Assembly (NCBI RefSeq): GCF_002954355.1 | Contig: NZ_MQVV01000012.1 | Span: 372,001 to 436,000, forward strand | Source: Nonlabens tegetincola | GTDB lineage: Bacteria > Bacteroidota > Bacteroidia > Flavobacteriales > Flavobacteriaceae | Length of the DNA stretch: 64,000 nucleotides | Direction: 5' to 3' | Shown: in pieces, positions 1 through 8,425 of the stretch | Numbering within the stretch: position 1 is the stretch's first letter | How the letters are laid out: every line of letters begins with the position of its first letter | Translations under genes and position numbers: made by a program | The notes under the pieces: model-generated | What the model was told of the DNA's origin: nothing | Seen by the model: the letters and a program-made list of their open reading frames with translations, nothing else | Database searches by the model: none

Positions 1-965
1 GAGCTATTTCTCAATTCATAGAAAACTATTACTTGCATTTTAACGCAGCTGCACTAGTTGATGCTGCAAAAGGTTATGAAGATCAACTGGCAGCAGGCAA
101 CAAAATGTTGGTATCACTAGCAGGAGCTATGAGTACTGCCGAATTAGGTAAAATTTTTGCTGAAATGATCAGGCAAGATAAAGTTCATATAATTTCTTGT
201 ACAGGTGCAAACCTAGAAGAAGATATCATGAATCTTGTAGCGCACAGTCATTATAAAAGAGTTCCTAATTATAGAGACCTAACACCGCAAGATGAATGGG
301 ATTTACTAGAAAAAGGCCTTAATCGCGTTACCGATACCTGCATTCCTGAAGAAGAGGCATTCAGACGGTTACAAAAGCATATCTACAAATTGTGGAAAGA
401 AGCAGAGGATGCAGGCGAACGTTATTTCCCACATGAATTCATGTACAAAATGTTGTTATCTGGTGTTCTAGAAGAGTATTATGAAATCGATTTGAAAAAT
501 AGCTGGATGTATGCTGCGGCACAAGCTAATTTACCTATCGTGGTACCTGGATGGGAAGATAGCACCATGGGTAACATTTTTGCTAGTTATGTGATGAAAG
601 GTGAATTAAAAGCAAGCACAGTTAAATCAGGTATTGAGTATATGACAATGCTAGCAGACTGGTACACCGAGAATACTAGTGATAATGGTATAGGATTCTT
701 TCAAATAGGTGGTGGAATAGCTGGTGATTTCCCTATTTGTGTGGTTCCCATGCTTTATCAAGATATGGAAAGAACCAATACGCCATTCTGGAGTTATTTC
801 TGTCAAATAAGTGATAGTACTACTAGTTATGGATCTTATTCCGGTGCCGTGCCTAATGAAAAAATTACTTGGGGTAAGCTAGATATTGATACTCCTAAAT
901 TTATAATAGAAAGTGATGCTACTATCGTAGCTCCTTTGATTTTTGCTTATTTACTTAACATGTAG
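1..965 (+). CDS. deoxyhypusine synthase-like protein (5' partial)
   Basis: The reading frame is open to the left edge of the window, and residues before the first possible start (TTG at 33) still look like the family, so the true start lies upstream. The protein resembles the deoxyhypusine synthase family: NAD-binding-type segments such as GAMSTAELG, SCTGANLEED and IGGGIAGDFP. The C-terminal SGAVPNEKITWGKL corresponds to the eukaryotic active-site region, and its lysine (WGK) is conserved. Bacteria lack eIF5A, so the real substrate is probably a polyamine or another small molecule; in Flavobacteriaceae this gene often follows arginine decarboxylase and agmatinase, which would lie off the window. 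The family call is strong, the reaction uncertain. It is followed 2 bp later by the next gene, so they are probably co-transcribed. Confidence 0.85.
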   Translation, partial: AISQFIENYYLHFNAAALVDAAKGYEDQLAAGNKMLVSLAGAMSTAELGKIFAEMIRQDKVHIISCTGANLEEDIMNLVAHSHYKRVPNYRDLTPQDEWDLLEKGLNRVTDTCIPEEEAFRRLQKHIYKLWKEAEDAGERYFPHEFMYKMLLSGVLEEYYEIDLKNSWMYAAAQANLPIVVPGWEDSTMGNIFASYVMKGELKASTVKSGIEYMTMLADWYTENTSDNGIGFFQIGGGIAGDFPICVVPMLYQDMERTNTPFWSYFCQISDSTTSYGSYSGAVPNEKITWGKLDIDTPKFIIESDATIVAPLIFAYLLNM

Positions 966-967
966 TC

Positions 968-1306
968 ATGAAACAAGACGCTATTTCTTTCAAACGAGTT
1001 ATTATAGATTATAAAAAACTCAATGATCAAGTATTACAATTACTTGTAGATAGATATCCAGATGGGTATGATGATAGGGATATTATAAGTTTTAGAAATA
1101 AGGATTATGAATGGGTAGATTGTGTTGAGGTGCGCACGCACGATACCATTTATCTAGTTAAAATCAGTAAAAGGCTTCAAACAGCGATGGAAGCCTATGA
1201 GAGTGATGTTGAAGAGGAAGACATTACTAATGAACTTGATGACAGTGAGGACAGCATGCTTCCAGAAAATGAAGATGCTGATTTTCAACCAGAAGTTGAC
1301 TTCTAA
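968..1306 (+). CDS. small acidic protein, unknown function
   Basis: A 112-residue protein starting 2 bp after the preceding stop and ending 6 bp before the next start, so it sits in the middle of an apparent three-gene operon. The N-terminal two thirds is a mixed-charge globular-looking segment. The last 35 residues are very rich in Asp and Glu. No signal peptide or membrane segment is visible. I recognise it only as a conserved-looking flavobacterial hypothetical protein and assign no function. Confidence 0.7.
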   Translation: MKQDAISFKRVIIDYKKLNDQVLQLLVDRYPDGYDDRDIISFRNKDYEWVDCVEVRTHDTIYLVKISKRLQTAMEAYESDVEEEDITNELDDSEDSMLPENEDADFQPEVDF

Positions 1307-1312
1307 TTTAGA

Positions 1313-2089
1313 ATGAAAATTACTGCCTGTCATGTAGCAGATCAAATAGACTTAAAGGAATTAAGTCTTAGTTTAAGTGGTAGACAGCTCAATTCTGTAA
1401 AGGATGAGCTGTTTATAAAAACAGAATCTGGTGAATATTTACAATTATTAAGTTATGGAGTAGTATGTTCAACCAGTGATTTTTATAGTATAACAGAACA
1501 ATTACAATTAGTCAAGAAACAGGCTAGTAATTGGTATGGATACCAGGAAGAAAACAGTGATTCTTTTCAACTTGAGCTTTTTAAGGAGCGATTACAATTG
1601 CACTACAATCAGTTGGATTTAATTGACGATGATCCTCAAAAGATAAGAATGGTCATGTTGCATTTGTCACAATCTGTAGCGCTTTCAACCTACGCCAGTA
1701 AGGCTGAGGATCTTTTAATGGAGACTAAAAAACACACGTCCTTGCTAGAACGTGATGGAAGACTTCAAATAAAAGGGAAGAAGCTCAAGAAGTATATAGG
1801 TGGAGTGCTTAATATTAAAAATGATATCAGTGAGCACCTTTATATTTTTGACTCACCAGATGAGGTTTGGGACGATGAAAATTTAAACGACATCAATAAT
1901 GCTCTTAAAAAAGCATTTGACGTACAAGAACGCTATAGAATCATCAAGCAACAGTTGGATATTGTCAAGGAAAACCTGGATCTTTTTAAAGAGATTATGT
2001 TCCATAATGAAAGCAGTAGGTTAGAGTGGATCATCATCATACTCATCGTTATAGAAGTAATAGACTTATTTATTCTGAAGTTTTTATAG
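1313..2089 (+). CDS. RMD1/DUF155 family membrane-anchored protein
   Basis: 258 residues. The C-terminal half carries the signature of the RMD1/YagE (DUF155) family: a LYIFDSPDEVWDDE segment, a long helical stretch with AFDVQERYRIIKQQLDIVKE, and a C-terminal single membrane helix preceded by RLEW (about residues 238-257). The family is found in yeast (Rmd1) and many bacteria and is thought to be a membrane-tethered scaffold; its biochemical role in bacteria is unknown. It is the last gene of the operon that begins with the deoxyhypusine-synthase-like gene, and a clear terminator follows it. Confidence 0.75.
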   Translation: MKITACHVADQIDLKELSLSLSGRQLNSVKDELFIKTESGEYLQLLSYGVVCSTSDFYSITEQLQLVKKQASNWYGYQEENSDSFQLELFKERLQLHYNQLDLIDDDPQKIRMVMLHLSQSVALSTYASKAEDLLMETKKHTSLLERDGRLQIKGKKLKKYIGGVLNIKNDISEHLYIFDSPDEVWDDENLNDINNALKKAFDVQERYRIIKQQLDIVKENLDLFKEIMFHNESSRLEWIIIILIVIEVIDLFILKFL

Positions 2090-2110
2090 AATAGTAAATT
2101 TTTAAGAACA

Positions 2111-2145
2111 AAGCCCATGATACTTATGTTTCATGGGCTTTTTTT
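2111..2145 (+). terminator. intrinsic terminator of the first operon
   Basis: A perfect 10-bp stem (AAGCCCATGA at 2111-2120 with TCATGGGCTT at 2131-2140), a 10-nt loop and a run of T to 2145. It lies 22 bp after the DUF155 stop. The stretch from 2146 to the TonB gene stop at 2269 holds nothing recognisable. Confidence 0.92.
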
Positions 2146-2268
2146 AATACAGTATTTCGACAAGGCTAGACTTTGGATAGTATACATAAGATTAAAGTAA
2201 TAAATAAGGAAATCTTCAGGTCTGATTACTAAATGCTGCTAGTAACGAATACTAGATTCTTCACAAAA

Positions 2269-4299
2269 TTAAAACCTAACTCTCAATCCTGCATAAATAT
2301 TAATGCCTGGAGCTGGTTCAAAGTACCTGCCTCCAAAGGCGTTGATACGAATGTTATCGTTGTACTTTTGGTCAAATAAATTATTTATTCCTGCAAATGG
2401 AGTAAGACTTACTCCGGATAATTGAAACGTGTAAGATCCACGTAGTTGACCTATGATTACTTCTGGTTCTACAGTGCTGTTGGCATCGTCAGTAAACATT
2501 TGATCACGATATTGAGCGCTCATAGTAAGATTGAAACTGTTTTTGGTATAAGTAATCATGAGTTGAGCCAGATGTCTGGGAATGGCAGGTAAATTATTTC
2601 CTGAAAAATCACCATTAGGTAGCTCATAGTCTTGATAGGTGAAGTAGGAGAAATTGTAAGTAAGTCCAGCACTCCAAGTAGGGTTAAAACGGTATTGAGT
2701 AGCAATTTCAGTTCCTAACCTTTTACTGCTACCGGCATTTCTAAAGAATGTTCTATCTGGAAAGTCCTGCAATTCAAAAGGAACAATATCATCGGTTGTA
2801 AAGGTGTAGAATAGAGTAGAAGTCAAATTTAATTTTTCGAATTTACCACGATAGCCTATTTCAAAATTTAATGCCTGTTGAGCCTCTAGATTTTGATTAA
2901 AGCCACCATCATCCTCTGGGTTTGCACTCAACTCACTTAATACTGGTGTTTCATAACTGTTGGATACAGTAGCATAGAATTGATTCTTGTCATTTAATTT
3001 ATAAGCTGCACCTGCATTTAAACTGAATTGATTGATTGTAATGTCATCATTATTGATTCCATCAGATTCAAATTCATCGCTCACACTTAATTCATTTATG
3101 TCGTAGCGCACGCCAGCATTTACCGTCCATTTTTTCCATTCATAATCTTGCAAATAGAAAAATCCTAAACCGCTAAATTTTTCGTTTTGATTAAGTGTTT
3201 CGGTGCCGCGTTCACCTTCCAGATTTTCAAAACGGCGTCGGGCATCATTTTGATAACCGTAGTCTATTCCTAATTGCTGTTTGAATGAAAGATGTTCTTT
3301 TTTGGAAACTCTAGTCGTATTAACTCCAACTCCAAAATAGTTTCTGTTTAAATCAATCGCTCCACCAAATTCAAAAGGCAATCTAGCTTCAAAGTCTCTA
3401 TAGCTGTAAAACCCATAACCGTTGAAAGTCCAATTACCTGTTTGATGCTTCAAACTTGTCCCTAGTTTAACTTGCTGGACTGCTTCCTGAGTTTCAAATA
3501 ATAGGTTAGGGTCACGTGCCTGCCTGCGGTCTGTTGAGATAGCTTCTGCATTAAGACTACCTGGATCTTCTGCTTCGGGACTATTTGCATAGTTCAATTG
3601 AAAATTAAGCTGGGTATTTTTTGAAAGATCATGAAACGATCTATAGTTGAACAAGTAATTCTCAAAACCACTTTGATCCCGATATCCATCGGTTGTGATT
3701 TGATTAGCGTGTATTACATAACGTGAAGTTTCTGTTTTAAAACCAGCAGTAACTTGAGATTGTAGCATGTTATAGGATCCTGCCGTAAGTCCTATTTCTA
3801 CAAAATCTTTTTTAAAGTCGTCTATCGTATTTACGCTTATAACTCCACCGCTAGCATTACCGTACAAGGCACTAGATGATCCTCTTAAAACAGCTATATT
3901 ATCTATAATTCCTAGAGGTAAATTATCAATTTGCCCTTGACCATCAGGAGTAGTTTCAGGGATGCCATCAACTACCAATTTTATACCGCGTATTCCAAAC
4001 GCACTTCTCGCGCCAAAGCCTCGTATGCTTATCCTTAAATCTTGTGCATAATTATTGGCGTTTAGACTAAAAACCCCATTTAATTGATTAAGATATTCTT
4101 GCAATGATAATTGCTGTTGATTTAGGGCGCTTTCGCGAAAGCGAACTCTAGAAAAACTAGCAGTTACTTGATCTGGATTTTTATCAATTCTAGTCACCTT
4201 AAGAGCGACCGTATCTAAAGGTTGAACCTGTGCTTGATTTACTTGAGCTATACTTATTAATACGCTAAAAAGTAATAGGATAAAAAGGATTTGTTTCAT
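2269..4299 (-). CDS. TonB-dependent outer-membrane receptor
   Basis: 676 residues: signal peptide (about 1-23), plug domain with SIRGFGARSAFGIRG (91-105) and VLRGSSSALYGNASGG (137-152), then a beta-barrel ending in the aromatic-terminated strand GLRVRF. This is a standard ligand-gated active importer of the outer membrane, without a visible carboxypeptidase-like N-terminal extension or SusD partner. It is the last gene of a minus-strand block of heavy-metal-associated-domain proteins, 50 bp after the HMA-MauE gene, so the cargo is probably a metal chelate, perhaps copper or iron; that is inference from neighbours. The 14-bp palindrome at 4129 encodes Arg-Phe-Arg-Glu-Ser (residues 53-57), just before the plug. 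Confidence 0.9.
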   Translation of the reverse strand: MKQILFILLLFSVLISIAQVNQAQVQPLDTVALKVTRIDKNPDQVTASFSRVRFRESALNQQQLSLQEYLNQLNGVFSLNANNYAQDLRISIRGFGARSAFGIRGIKLVVDGIPETTPDGQGQIDNLPLGIIDNIAVLRGSSSALYGNASGGVISVNTIDDFKKDFVEIGLTAGSYNMLQSQVTAGFKTETSRYVIHANQITTDGYRDQSGFENYLFNYRSFHDLSKNTQLNFQLNYANSPEAEDPGSLNAEAISTDRRQARDPNLLFETQEAVQQVKLGTSLKHQTGNWTFNGYGFYSYRDFEARLPFEFGGAIDLNRNYFGVGVNTTRVSKKEHLSFKQQLGIDYGYQNDARRRFENLEGERGTETLNQNEKFSGLGFFYLQDYEWKKWTVNAGVRYDINELSVSDEFESDGINNDDITINQFSLNAGAAYKLNDKNQFYATVSNSYETPVLSELSANPEDDGGFNQNLEAQQALNFEIGYRGKFEKLNLTSTLFYTFTTDDIVPFELQDFPDRTFFRNAGSSKRLGTEIATQYRFNPTWSAGLTYNFSYFTYQDYELPNGDFSGNNLPAIPRHLAQLMITYTKNSFNLTMSAQYRDQMFTDDANSTVEPEVIIGQLRGSYTFQLSGVSLTPFAGINNLFDQKYNDNIRINAFGGRYFEPAPGINIYAGLRVRF
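4129..4142. repeat. GCTTTCGCGAAAGC palindrome, copy 1
   Basis: Perfect 14-bp palindrome inside the TonB receptor gene, extended by C and G to 16 bp. Read on the minus strand in the frame CGC TTT CGC GAA AGC (RFRES). Confidence 0.95.
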
Positions 4300-4349
4300 G
4301 TCTTATAGTGGGATAAAGGTACACATGAAACCTAGTATAGTCGTTAAGG

Positions 4350-5060
4350 CTATAATAAAAGCATTGCAGTTCCCATGACGATCATTATGGCGTTTTCAAT
4401 AAAAGTAGCTTCAGTCATAGGTAGTTTTAAGGCAGTTCCCAAACAAGCACATTGAATTTTTCTTTTGTTGAGCAATGTTTGAACCACTCCACCTGTGGTT
4501 ATGGACAAAATAACCAGAGTTATTAAAATAGCGATGTTTGTATTAAACCTTAATAAGAACATGAGACCGAGTGCAGTTTCAATAAAAGGATAAATCCAAC
4601 CGTAAGCAGGAATTACTCGTGCAAGTGGATCGTACATGCTAAAACTAACTGGAAATCCTTTTAAATCTAGCAATTTAAAAAAGCTGAAAACTATAAGGAA
4701 AAGCCCCATGAAATCTAGCATGATTGCTTTTATATCACAAGTTTCTTTATGCAACAGCAGGCTTGCGGTGGTGATATAAAAAAGAATGAGAAACAAGGGT
4801 TTTAATTGCTGTAGTTTGCTGGGTTCGTCGCTAGGCAATTCTTGAGCGATACGATCTGACTTTTTGCTTATCGTATATTTTTCAGTAAGGTGTTGTTGCA
4901 ACTCCTCAATCTCGATGTAGTTTTCTACCTCAAGAGTACCTTCTTTTTCTGATAGTGATACGCTTGCTGTTTTTACAGCAGGAATTCCCTGCAATTGTTG
5001 TTCAACATCGCTGCGACAACCATTGCAGGTCATACCTTCAATATGAATGATTTGTTTCAT
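4350..5060 (-). CDS. HMA domain-MauE/DoxX-like membrane protein
   Basis: 236 residues. An N-terminal heavy-metal-associated domain has the metal site MTCNGC (residues 10-15). After a linker come about four membrane segments from residue 88 onward, resembling the MauE/DoxX redox-associated membrane family, with a CAC motif near residue 204. A cytoplasmic HMA module coupled to a membrane thiol protein suggests metal trafficking or metal-linked disulfide chemistry at the inner membrane. It shares one base with the upstream NHL lipoprotein gene (start and stop overlap at 5060), so the two are translated from one message. Confidence 0.8.
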   Translation of the reverse strand: MKQIIHIEGMTCNGCRSDVEQQLQGIPAVKTASVSLSEKEGTLEVENYIEIEELQQHLTEKYTISKKSDRIAQELPSDEPSKLQQLKPLFLILFYITTASLLLHKETCDIKAIMLDFMGLFLIVFSFFKLLDLKGFPVSFSMYDPLARVIPAYGWIYPFIETALGLMFLLRFNTNIAILITLVILSITTGGVVQTLLNKRKIQCACLGTALKLPMTEATFIENAIMIVMGTAMLLL

Positions 5061-5896
5061 TATTGTTTTCTTTTGATAGCTGTTTTTTTGTAAAAAACGA
5101 GTTCTCCCTTGCGATAATTGGCAATGATAAGTTCGTCATCGTTTTGAATTACATCAGTAGGTTTGTCAATACCTTTTTCAATAATCTGTTTTAGATCACC
5201 CATTCTATCATAAATAAGGATTCTATCGTTTTCAAAGTCTGTTAAAAATAACTCGGTTGCGGTAACGTGAATACCCGTTGCTGCTTTTAGATTGTCGTTC
5301 ATACCTATTTCCATCACCGGTTCCCCATTTTTAGTCCACACTTGGGCGCGATCGTTATAAGCATCGGCGATGTACAGGTGGTTTTTCATTATTTGAACAT
5401 CTGTAGGATAGTAGAATTGTCCTAGCTTTTTCCCTTCACTACCTAATGATTGCCACGTACCGTTTGAAAAGTACAAAACGCGATGGTTGTAAAAATCGGC
5501 AATGGCAATTTCATCCTTAAACATACTTATTGATGCCGGTGCATCTAGGGAATCGGTAATTGATAGGTAACTTTTATTTGTTCCTTCTATCACAGCAATA
5601 GAATCTTTCCCGTACTCTGGTATAAACAATCGTTGAGTTGATTTGTCTTTGATATAGTCCAAGTGCATGGGACGTTCAAACTCACCTATTGTTTGGGTAA
5701 TTTCACCTGTGTAGTCAACCTTAACCACTCGATTGTGGTCGCCATCACTCAATATGTATTGATCATCGTCGCTAACTAGTCCAATAGGGTTAATTCCATC
5801 TAGACTTATGCTTTTTTCATAAGTCCATTCCGTCTCTACAGGTTGTTGTGAACAGCCTAGTAATACTACCGAAAGTAAAACGTATATCAATTTCAT
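5060..5896 (-). CDS. NHL-type six-bladed beta-propeller lipoprotein
   Basis: 278 residues with a lipoprotein signal (lipobox LLGC, Cys15). The rest is a series of about 40-residue blades with the NHL pattern, for example YILSDGDHNRVVKVD, LYIADAYNDRAQVW and LFLTDFENDRILIYD. Such propellers bind proteins or small ligands in the periplasm; the ligand is unknown. It overlaps its neighbours on both sides by a single base (5060 and 5896), so this is a tight operon. Its place between two HMA-domain proteins suggests a role in the same metal-handling pathway. Confidence 0.8.
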   Translation of the reverse strand: MKLIYVLLSVVLLGCSQQPVETEWTYEKSISLDGINPIGLVSDDDQYILSDGDHNRVVKVDYTGEITQTIGEFERPMHLDYIKDKSTQRLFIPEYGKDSIAVIEGTNKSYLSITDSLDAPASISMFKDEIAIADFYNHRVLYFSNGTWQSLGSEGKKLGQFYYPTDVQIMKNHLYIADAYNDRAQVWTKNGEPVMEIGMNDNLKAATGIHVTATELFLTDFENDRILIYDRMGDLKQIIEKGIDKPTDVIQNDDELIIANYRKGELVFYKKTAIKRKQ

Positions 5897-6525
5897 TATT
5901 GAACTCTTTTATAATGACAACATCCAGGTAGTTGATCATATACTTGATCACTGGCTTTGGTGTTTTTCGTATCATGACCTACTTGGGCTACCTTTTGTTC
6001 CACCTGATTGACGGTAGTACTACCATCGTGAGAATAAGTAAGTTGTTTACTGTCCACGTCCCAAGTAGCGCTTGCAACACCAGGTAGGTTAGACACTGCT
6101 TTTTCAATTCTGGCCTTACACATACCGCATTTTCCGTTTACCCACAATGTGCTTTCTTGTAATGATGTGCTGGCGACTTCATTATGGTTGCTTGCATTGG
6201 TTTCTACATCGCCATTTGCTCTTGTAATAGTGGCAAGATTGGGTGTATAACCTGCTTTTTCAACTTGTTTGATCACGGCTTGCATGCTTAGTGATTTTTC
6301 TGCTGGATAGGTGAAACTAAAATCTCCTGTTTCAATATCGATGGCGACATCTTTTATCCCTTTGAATTCCTTGAACTTTTTCTCTAGGCCATAGGCACAG
6401 AAAGGACATCCCAGTCCGTCGACTTGAATTTCAAAAGTATCTCGTTCTTGGTTGTTTTGTGATTCCGCTTTCGCGAAAGCGAACAAACCAATTAAAATGC
6501 TAAGTATATAAATGCTATTTTTCAT
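5896..6525 (-). CDS. exported protein with two heavy-metal-associated domains
   Basis: 209 residues: a signal peptide ending near AKA (18-20), then two HMA-like domains with CxxC sites (GLGCPFC, Cys40/Cys43; GKCGMC, Cys133/Cys136) and a C-terminal Cys-Cys-His tail. An HMA pair on the periplasmic side would be a soluble metallochaperone, probably for a soft metal such as copper. The 14-bp palindrome at 6467 encodes AFAKA (16-20), so it forms the end of the signal peptide. It ends one base into the next gene and starts 9 bp after the barrel protein gene. Confidence 0.82.
   Translation of the reverse strand: MKNSIYILSILIGLFAFAKAESQNNQERDTFEIQVDGLGCPFCAYGLEKKFKEFKGIKDVAIDIETGDFSFTYPAEKSLSMQAVIKQVEKAGYTPNLATITRANGDVETNASNHNEVASTSLQESTLWVNGKCGMCKARIEKAVSNLPGVASATWDVDSKQLTYSHDGSTTVNQVEQKVAQVGHDTKNTKASDQVYDQLPGCCHYKRVQ
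6467..6480. repeat. GCTTTCGCGAAAGC palindrome, copy 2
   Basis: Perfect copy in the signal-peptide codons of the double-HMA protein, read GCT TTC GCG AAA GCG (AFAKA). Confidence 0.95.
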
Positions 6526-6534
6526 ATTATTTTT

Positions 6535-7299
6535 TTAAAAAGTGTAACGTGTTCCTAAAAACACAGAGTAATTAAGGGCTCGATTATCATCAATTTCCTG
6601 AACCAATGGCAGCTGTACTGCTAGGTCAAAAGTGATGTTCTTGCGAGCGTATTGAATACCTTGCGCATAGAGTAGCTGGTACCAATTGCGCTCGTGCAAC
6701 CAATGGCTGCTGTATTCAAAATATAGATTGAGTTGTTTATTGGGATACTGTGGCTTTAATAAGGGCAAACCAAAACCTAGTTTTGCTCGCATTTCATCTA
6801 GAGTACCATCTGGCATCCAGTTGTAACCAATCTCAGTACTGATACCGTATTTTAAGGTCTCGATTCCAGAAACGATACCGTAATATCCAGCATATTTACC
6901 TGTGCTTATATCCATTACATCAATTTCCTTACCTGTAGGAAGCGTTTGCAATGTTTTGGCAACCATACGCCAGGTTTTACCAGTTCCATCCTTACGATAG
7001 AATTGATATTTCCCCATGATCTTTAAATCTGCTAGACCATTGCCCGATTGATCTTGTAGATCATAAATGGTAAAGGGTACATGCAGCGCTACCAGTGAGT
7101 TTGCTGTAGGTAAATAATGCAACATGACTGGAGCGTATAGAACAGATCCACGCTCAGTTTGTCGGTATTCAATTAGTGTTTTTGTTGTAAAGCTTTTGCC
7201 GCCTAACATGATAGGTTTATCGGCAGTTATAGGTGGTCCTTGTGCTGTAGCTAGATAACTAGACAACAAGATAAAACCTCCTAAAATGATGTTTTTCAT
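6535..7299 (-). CDS. outer-membrane beta-barrel transporter-like protein
   Basis: 254 residues with an N-terminal signal peptide (about 1-19, ending TAQ) and alternating hydrophobic/polar strands ending in GTRYTF, the C-terminal aromatic expected of outer-membrane barrels. It resembles the PF13557-type putative barrel proteins often called 'transporter' in Bacteroidota. It sits between the HYC_CC_PP gene and the double-HMA gene in the metal operon, so an outer-membrane route for a metal or chelate is a reasonable guess. Family assignment is moderate; substrate unknown. Confidence 0.7.
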   Translation of the reverse strand: MKNIILGGFILLSSYLATAQGPPITADKPIMLGGKSFTTKTLIEYRQTERGSVLYAPVMLHYLPTANSLVALHVPFTIYDLQDQSGNGLADLKIMGKYQFYRKDGTGKTWRMVAKTLQTLPTGKEIDVMDISTGKYAGYYGIVSGIETLKYGISTEIGYNWMPDGTLDEMRAKLGFGLPLLKPQYPNKQLNLYFEYSSHWLHERNWYQLLYAQGIQYARKNITFDLAVQLPLVQEIDDNRALNYSVFLGTRYTF

Positions 7300-7360
7300 T
7301 ATATGATTAATTTAAAGTAATGTGTTGATTTTTAAAATTTTAGTTTTAAAAACCGATACT

Positions 7361-7750
7361 TTAAATTAAAAATTGATCGTGAAGTATGATGAGGTCGTGC
7401 CGTTTCCATGGCGGTGATTCCTCTAGAAAACCTAGCGCTGTCTTTTGTTCAACTAAGGGTGCTTGATAGATGAAGTCATAGGAATGTTCTAGACTAGGCA
7501 GAATAAATTGAAAGTCCAAGGATGCTGCCACTTGCAGCTGTAATTCATCCTGACCTTCAACTACGATTTGTTCGTTAGAACAACAACCTGACTTTTCCAT
7601 GGAATCCATTCCACATGAGTCAGCCTGATGATTAACGGCAGTATCGACTAGAAAACTACCACAAAAATGTTGATCAATCACTAATCCTTGCGTAGAAGCA
7701 AGGACAAGTAAAGCTAAAAAAACAGCTTTTATTTGATAGATCAATTTCAT
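7361..7750 (-). CDS. HYC_CC_PP family protein
   Basis: 129 residues, signal peptide at the N-terminus, then HFC (28-30), Cys46, CC (56-57) and a Pro-Pro-Trp motif near residue 112. This is the order of conserved residues that gives the HYC_CC_PP family its name, here with Phe instead of Tyr in the first motif. The family is small, exported and cysteine-rich, and is usually next to metal transport genes in flavobacteria. It is the first gene of the metal operon and has a good promoter element directly upstream. Its exact function is not known. Confidence 0.8.
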   Translation of the reverse strand: MKLIYQIKAVFLALLVLASTQGLVIDQHFCGSFLVDTAVNHQADSCGMDSMEKSGCCSNEQIVVEGQDELQLQVAASLDFQFILPSLEHSYDFIYQAPLVEQKTALGFLEESPPWKRHDLIILHDQFLI

Positions 7751-7755
7751 GGTTA

Positions 7756-7763
7756 CAAAGATA
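7756..7763 (-). promoter_or_regulatory. -7 element of the metal operon promoter
   Basis: TATCTTTG on the minus strand matches the Bacteroidota consensus TAnnTTTG exactly. It ends 5 bp before the ATG of the HYC_CC_PP gene, so the message would be leaderless or almost so. I see no clear -33 TTG at the usual spacing. Confidence 0.55.
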
Positions 7764-7854
7764 CAAAAAGTATGCCTTTAGGCGGATAAATTCCATTTTG
7801 GGTTTTGATGATGTAAAATTGCGTAACTTAGTTAGGCTATTCAGTATCAATACA

Positions 7855-8352
7855 ATGAAATTACAAAATGAGGTTGTTTTACGTCCCAGGTTTAAACTTG
7901 TTGTTCCCATGCCTGTAACTGAAGTTATAAAGCGATTACAAACTACACCAGGAACAGCATCTACCATCTATACTTCCATTTTAGACGGTCATATCTTTAT
8001 CAAGATCAATAAAGAAGAAAGACACTTTTGGTCACCGCATCTTCATATTGAATCAGAAGAAACTGACGATAATCAAACCTTGCTAAAGGGAACCTTTGGT
8101 CCCAATCCTACTGCCTGGACATTTTTTATGTTCCTACATTTTGTACTAGCTGGTTGTTTTCTGGCTGCTGCTATATGGTGTTATACCAATGTCGTTGTCG
8201 GTGCCTCTAAGAGACTTCCTGTGATAGGCATGGTTGTAATAGTGTTATTATGGATTGCCTTTTACGTTTTAGGTAGGTTGGGTAAGAAAAAGGCCGAGCC
8301 TCAATCCAGAGTACTGTATGAATTTTTACAAGCTCGTGTGTCACATCCTTAA
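7855..8352 (+). CDS. two-helix membrane protein, unknown
   Basis: 165 residues from the ATG at 7855; an upstream in-frame ATG at 7798 is possible, but the MKLQNEVVLRPRFK start looks like the natural beginning of the protein. The N-terminal half is soluble and contains HFWSPHLHIE; the middle has two membrane helices (about residues 90-115 and 123-140) separated by a short loop. It resembles a Bacteroidota family sometimes loosely labelled 'GTP-binding', but I see no GTPase motifs. It is divergent from the metal operon. Confidence 0.7.
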   Translation: MKLQNEVVLRPRFKLVVPMPVTEVIKRLQTTPGTASTIYTSILDGHIFIKINKEERHFWSPHLHIESEETDDNQTLLKGTFGPNPTAWTFFMFLHFVLAGCFLAAAIWCYTNVVVGASKRLPVIGMVVIVLLWIAFYVLGRLGKKKAEPQSRVLYEFLQARVSHP

Positions 8353-8364
8353 ACTTGAATAAGT

Positions 8365-8378
8365 CAATTGCCTTATTG
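8365..8378 (+). promoter_or_regulatory. shared upstream motif CAATTGCCTTATTG
   Basis: This 14-mer also occurs at 32818-32831 and resembles the sequence at 37381-37394. All three lie 48-62 bp upstream of the start of a gene for an exported protein. Role unknown; possibly an activator site. Confidence 0.3.
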
Positions 8379-8425
8379 AATAATCACAGGTATTAAGTCA
8401 ATTTTGATTCATTGAATTTGATGTC

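Noticed and set aside
48-2100. Minus-strand open frames at 1154-1345 and 1933-2118
   Set aside because: Shadows of the plus-strand operon, without start context or protein features.
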